Of a stretch of 64,000 nucleotides of DNA, positions 60,043-64,000 are shown piece after piece. The notes under the pieces are model-generated. The model was not told the DNA's origin, did not search any database, and saw nothing but the letters and a program-made list of their open reading frames with translations. Source of the stretch: Chlamydoabsidia padenii (lineage: Eukaryota > Mucoromycota > Mucoromycetes > Mucorales > Cunninghamellaceae); contig JAIWND010000019.1 of NCBI GenBank assembly GCA_025330725.1, positions 496,001 through 560,000 on the forward strand, in the 5' to 3' direction. Both the position numbers and the translations under genes were made by a program. Every line of letters begins with the position of its first letter. Within the stretch, counting starts at the first letter, position 1.

Positions 60043-63000
60043 ATGGAAAAAGCAGTAAGACATAAATAAACATAATGTATTCTGTAAATCTCATTTTTTT
60101 TTTCAAATCCTTAGAGCACGACAAAACCACCAAAGCCTTCCATTGGGTTAAAACTACAAAACAGTCCGTTCCTGGCCAACACTCAATCCAACACACCAAA
60201 TAACAATTTAAAGTCAGCACCTGTCAAAAAGAAAACCACAACACCGGCTTGGCTACAGAAGCAAGAATTCTCCTCATTCAAACGAGCTTCCTTGCAGAAA
60301 ATGTCACAAAAGGTATCCTCAAATCCTTGGAAGAAAGATAATAGCACCAGTCTTCCGACATCGAAACTTCCGACACCAACAGCTAACAGTAATAAATCAT
60401 CATCATCATCCACCAAAACACTGCCGACGAAAATAAAGGGGCCACCGTTAAACAAACCACAAGGCACAAGACACTCTATACAAAAGGCCAAGGTGAAAGG
60501 GGATCAAAAGGCATCGGGTTCTGCTCATGGGGTAGGAACATCAACAATGGGATCGGTGCCGGAATCAGGGGTAAACATCAAGAACGAACCAGTAAAGCAA
60601 CCCTCGACGAAGCCAGTAGAGGAACCAGTAATACAAAGTAGACTAGCGACTCCTTCAACAACTTTGGTAGAAAAATCATCCATCGACACCGACAGCAGCA
60701 TCATTCACAACACATCACAAGTACCATCTGACAACGATAATCAACCAATTAATACTAAATCACCATTACCAGTACAGTCAACACAAATGTCAGTAACTAG
60801 ATCATCTTCAACACCAGAGCCGGCCTCTCCTGCCATATCTGAATCACCATCATCATCATCTCTCATCGTTAAGGTAGAAAACAGCACAGATCTATCTCCT
60901 TCTTTACCAGCCTTGTATCAACAACAAGAAGCATCATTAGCGGATATCACTAATTTTAATAATTTGTCTGAAATTACTTTGCCTTGGTCTCAACATACAC
61001 AAGAACAATTGCAACAAATTGAAAAACAACAACATGCGGCTATTACCACGGATTATGACACTTTTTTCCAGCAATTGGTTGTCTCTCATGCCATCTCTTC
61101 AGCACTCTACTTTCCGACAGTGTCTTTTGACCAGGCTCAAAAACTCCACAAGGTAAATCATAGAATTCCACCCCCACACACATAAAATCAGGGACTCCAT
61201 TTTTTTTTTTCTTTGATTGTAGAGATACCTGAAATCCAATGACCATATTGATATGATTGGTACAAGACTATTGACGGAAACAAAGGCCCAAAGAATGATT
61301 CTATCTATGCACAAACTATCAACAACTCATACATCATCGGCTATGCCAGATCTAGTAGAGGAAAAGGAATCGGACAGGTTGGATCAAGTGGACCGGTTGG
61401 TGGAAGAACTGATTCAATGGATGCACAGGGATTATTCAAGAAGGGAACAATATCTACAACATTTGGCTGGTACTTTGGCCAAGCAATGCACTCACTTGGA
61501 ACAGATCAATCACTCTATCACTGGGAACTCTTCTTTATTGACTCTATCCATGACACAAAACACCACCGACGCCATTATCATGATGAAAAAGGAAACACAA
61601 TGGATTCTCGCCCTTCGACATGACATTATACAACTCTTTGAACACCATCTACCTACTGTGACACTTCCACCATCACCGGTCACATCACCTAGTCAATCCA
61701 TATCCACCATGTCCTCGTCTTCATCATCAGCGATCGGTGGATCCAATGAAGAAGAAGGTGATCTCTTCTTGAACTCTAATCGAACAAGCATGACAAGCGC
61801 CACAACAGATCACCAACAGGCTCATCTCTACCATCGACATCACCAAAACATGGTCTCGGAAATAAAGCATTTAATTCAACTACTTGATCAGCAATTGGCA
61901 TCACGACAAGTAGGGATGACACCTACAGAAGAGTTGGAAACAAAACTGGCGAATGAAAAGCAACTCAATGATACTCTGGCCGGACAAGTGACGAAACTGC
62001 AAGAAAAATGGGATCAAGAGGTCGAACGGAATCAAGCTCTGGTGGATGGATTGCGATCGGAGCATACACGACTCACTGTGGCTCTGGATGAAGAAAAGCG
62101 TCGGACACAGCAATTGGAAACTCGCCTCGGAAACCATCGACAGGAACAAGAAGAAGACCAGGACAAGTTGGATCATTTAGAGGCATGTCTGGCGCAAGAA
62201 AAACAACAGGGGGCGGCTTTGCAAACTCGATTGGAACTGGCTAACAAGGAACTAGCATACCAGATGGAGGAAAGGGACCGTCTTGTGCTTGAATTGCAAT
62301 CACAATTAGCCAATGACATTCAGCATCAGCGTAGTTTGGTCAATCAGTACTTTAGTGATGGCGACGCCACCGTGGAAATGGCTTTGGCTCAACTTTGCAA
62401 GGAACGTGATGATGCTAGGATGGAATCACAAGGGTGGCAAGCCAAAGCTGAAGGACTGAATGTGGAACTGGATGAATGGCAAACCAAGGCTGAAGGACTG
62501 GACAAGGAACGACAGGAATGGCAAACCAAGGCTGAAGGACTGGACAAGGAACGACAGGAATGGCGGATCAAGGCTGAAGGACTGGACAAGGAACGACAGG
62601 AATGGCAAACCAAGGCTGAAGGACTGGAACTGGAACTGGAAACAACCCACCGAACGATGACGACACTTCAAAACGATCAATCGGCATCAGCATTACAGGT
62701 GAACGCTTTGGAAACCCGGCTACAACAACTCTCCAAAGATAAACAGAATCTTGAAGATCAACAAACACTCTCCGATGATCGACTGGCGGAAGCACAACAG
62801 CAGATCCAGGCATTGACGGTAAAAATAGCGGACCTTGAACAGGATGATTGGCGGCAGAAATACAAGGACTTGGAAACCCGGTTTGACATGGCTCAGCAAC
62901 AATTCACACATCGTGAAAGTGGCTACCTCTTACAATCAGCCAGTGTGGAGGCCGAATTGGAACAAGTTCTCAAGGAATACGATCGTCTGACCCGACACAT

Positions 63001-63316
63001 TGTCGACTTTAATTCGGAACGGAAAAAATACGAACAACAAATCAGCGACATGAATCAATACCAACACCGATTAGACCAACAATTAGCAGATCTGCAAGTC
63101 CAGCATCTCGGTGACAGTCAAGGTACGACCATGGCCCTTAGAAAGGAATTCAGACAGCTCATGGCTCATACCAAGGCGACATATCAACAAGAATTAGATA
63201 AAGAACAACAATTACGATCTACTTTGGAACAAGAGCGTCGGGCTGAAAAACAAGAAGTGGAACGATTGCGCTGGGACCGAGTCAATGTTAGTGTACAAAC
63301 TCACTTTGTAGTATAG
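60043..63316 (+). CDS. long coiled-coil protein with disordered N-terminus
   Basis: Exons 60043-60054, 60115-61152 and 61223-63316 give 1047 residues. The first coding exon has four codons. Residues 1-310 are basic, Ser/Thr/Pro-rich and probably disordered (with PAWLQKQEF and NPWKKDN short motifs). A helical segment follows (PWSQHTQEQLQQIEKQQ, then TDYDTFFQQLVVSHAIS). From about residue 510 an almost unbroken coiled coil of 450 residues runs to the end. It includes four near-identical 14-residue units (EWQTKAEGLDKERQ), two heptads each. The layout resembles spindle-pole, kinetochore or cytoskeletal scaffold proteins, but no family was recognised. Confidence 0.75.
62448..62632 (+). repeat. 42-bp tandem repeats (14-residue coiled-coil units)
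   Basis: GGCTGAAGGACTGGACAAGG-type units recur every 42 bp between about 62448 and 62632. Four copies are nearly identical with divergent edges. Length is a multiple of seven residues, so the heptad register is kept. Confidence 0.9.
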
Positions 63317-63643
63317 CAGTATCCCCGACTAGTTTGAAATATAATTGTTTTTAAATATACCCCTCTTCTTTTATACTTTTTTTAATCCCCGCTGAATAAA
63401 ATCGCACACATATTAATAAAGTTGACCCCATTCGTGGGAGTTTTTTGATCTGATGATGTAAAATGATTGGTGGATGCTTACCAAAGATTAAAAAAAGTTA
63501 TCTTTATAGATAAAAACCTTCCATTCCCAGTATAGAGAAAAGGGAGGATGGCGGGATTTAAAATAATTGGGTATTTTTTAATGGATAAACCTGGAATCCC
63601 GTCTTTTTCACTCTTCTTCCTTCTTTCTAATTACTCTCTTCCA
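63317..63643. other. intergenic with two promoter-type elements
   Basis: TTTTTAATCCCCGC at 63379-63393 and a strong GGCGGGATTTAAAATAA at 63550-63566, the latter about 80 bp upstream of the GATA gene start. Confidence 0.5.
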
Positions 63644-64000
63644 ATGATGACACCCGTACGACAAAGATCTCTCACCCGATGTGTCCAATGCCATGCTTCT
63701 TTCCGCCCTCTGGTGTGGGGAAGAGAAACCGGGTTGGGACCCATGTGCGATACCTGTGGCGATAGTCAATTAGGACCTGCTCCCACCACCATGATCCATG
63801 ATCCTCCTTTGCATTTGATCGCTGCCGAGTGTGCCAATTGTCATACCACCACCACTCCACTCTGGCGACGAGATGCCACTGGCCAAACCATCTGTAATGC
63901 CTGTGGCCTTTACTACAAACTCCATCATGTCCATCGACCAGCCACCATGAAACGAACCGTGATCCGACGACGCAAACGAGGATCTGACGAACCAACAAAA
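63644..64000 (+). CDS. GATA-type transcription factor (partial, runs off the window)
   Basis: An ATG at 63644 ([16 protein letters not shown]) opens a frame continuing to the edge. Two zinc sites are seen. The first is an atypical CVQC with an 18-residue loop and CDTC ([11 protein letters not shown]). The second is a standard fungal GATA finger, CANC with a 17-residue loop ([13 protein letters not shown]) and CNAC, followed by [26 protein letters not shown] canonical C-terminal finger plus a basic tail binds HGATAR. The first finger lacks the LW[RK]R core, so it may not contact DNA. Two-finger GATA factors in fungi include iron regulators, but the altered first finger makes that assignment unsafe. 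Confidence 0.85.
   Translation, partial: MMTPVRQRSLTRCVQCHASFRPLVWGRETGLGPMCDTCGDSQLGPAPTTMIHDPPLHLIAAECANCHTTTTPLWRRDATGQTICNACGLYYKLHHVHRPATMKRTVIRRRKRGSDEPTK

Overview
The window looks like nuclear DNA of an early-diverging filamentous fungus, most plausibly Mucoromycota. The DNA is AT-rich. Genes are compact and intron-dense, with introns of about 40-110 bp (GTAAGT-type donors), AATAAA-type 3' ends and abundant homopolymers. The gene set mixes fungal wall enzymes (GH18 chitinase with CBM19, a chitin-deacetylase relative, an expansin-like protein, xanthine dioxygenase XanA) with genes missing from budding yeast (Integrator subunit 9, TSC1/hamartin, UBE2W, AARSD1). The exact genus cannot be read from the sequence. 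For most genes I assembled exons by eye; for the models with listed exons the summed coding length is divisible by three, which supports the splice choices.

Layout. 0.8-9.5 kb: an unrecognised acidic protein (-), TAF9 (+), an SLC35F6-like transporter (+), a DUF202 membrane protein (-), AARSD1 alanyl-tRNA editing factor (+). 10-16.3 kb: chitinase (-), xanthine dioxygenase (+), a GATA factor (-), a 22-bp degenerate tandem array and an unresolved locus. 16.5-25.5 kb: TSC1 (+), nicotinamidase (-), complex I 21-kDa subunit (+), a Golgi-type sulfotransferase (+), an unknown protein (+). 26-35.6 kb: RlpA/expansin-like protein (-), an Avt3/4-like vacuolar amino-acid transporter (+), a Myb-like gene interrupted by an in-frame TGA (+), a possible tiny spliced gene (-), a GPI-type zinc-metalloprotease relative (+). 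35.9-43.9 kb: a catalytically degenerate CE4 protein (-), DED1-type RNA helicase (-), branched-chain 2-oxoacid dehydrogenase E2 (-), splicing factor SF3B5 (-). 43.9-45.4 kb: tandem copies of a ~240-bp unit and a ~330-bp-arm inverted repeat. 45.8-63.3 kb: a low-complexity Cys-motif protein (+), OPT transporter (+), UBE2W-like E2 (-), alpha-arrestin (-), RNF126-like RING ligase (+), INTS9 (+), a long coiled-coil protein (+). A second GATA factor starts at 63,644 and runs off the edge.

The genes are mostly unrelated housekeeping loci rather than a cluster. UBE2W, an arrestin and a RING ligase are adjacent and could all serve ubiquitin-dependent processes, but that is only proximity. The most striking shared signal is a recurrent element of the form GCGGGATTTGAAAT (or its reverse complement), usually 65-200 bp upstream of start codons across the window. 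It resembles the animal CDE/CHR (E2F plus LIN54) composite site.
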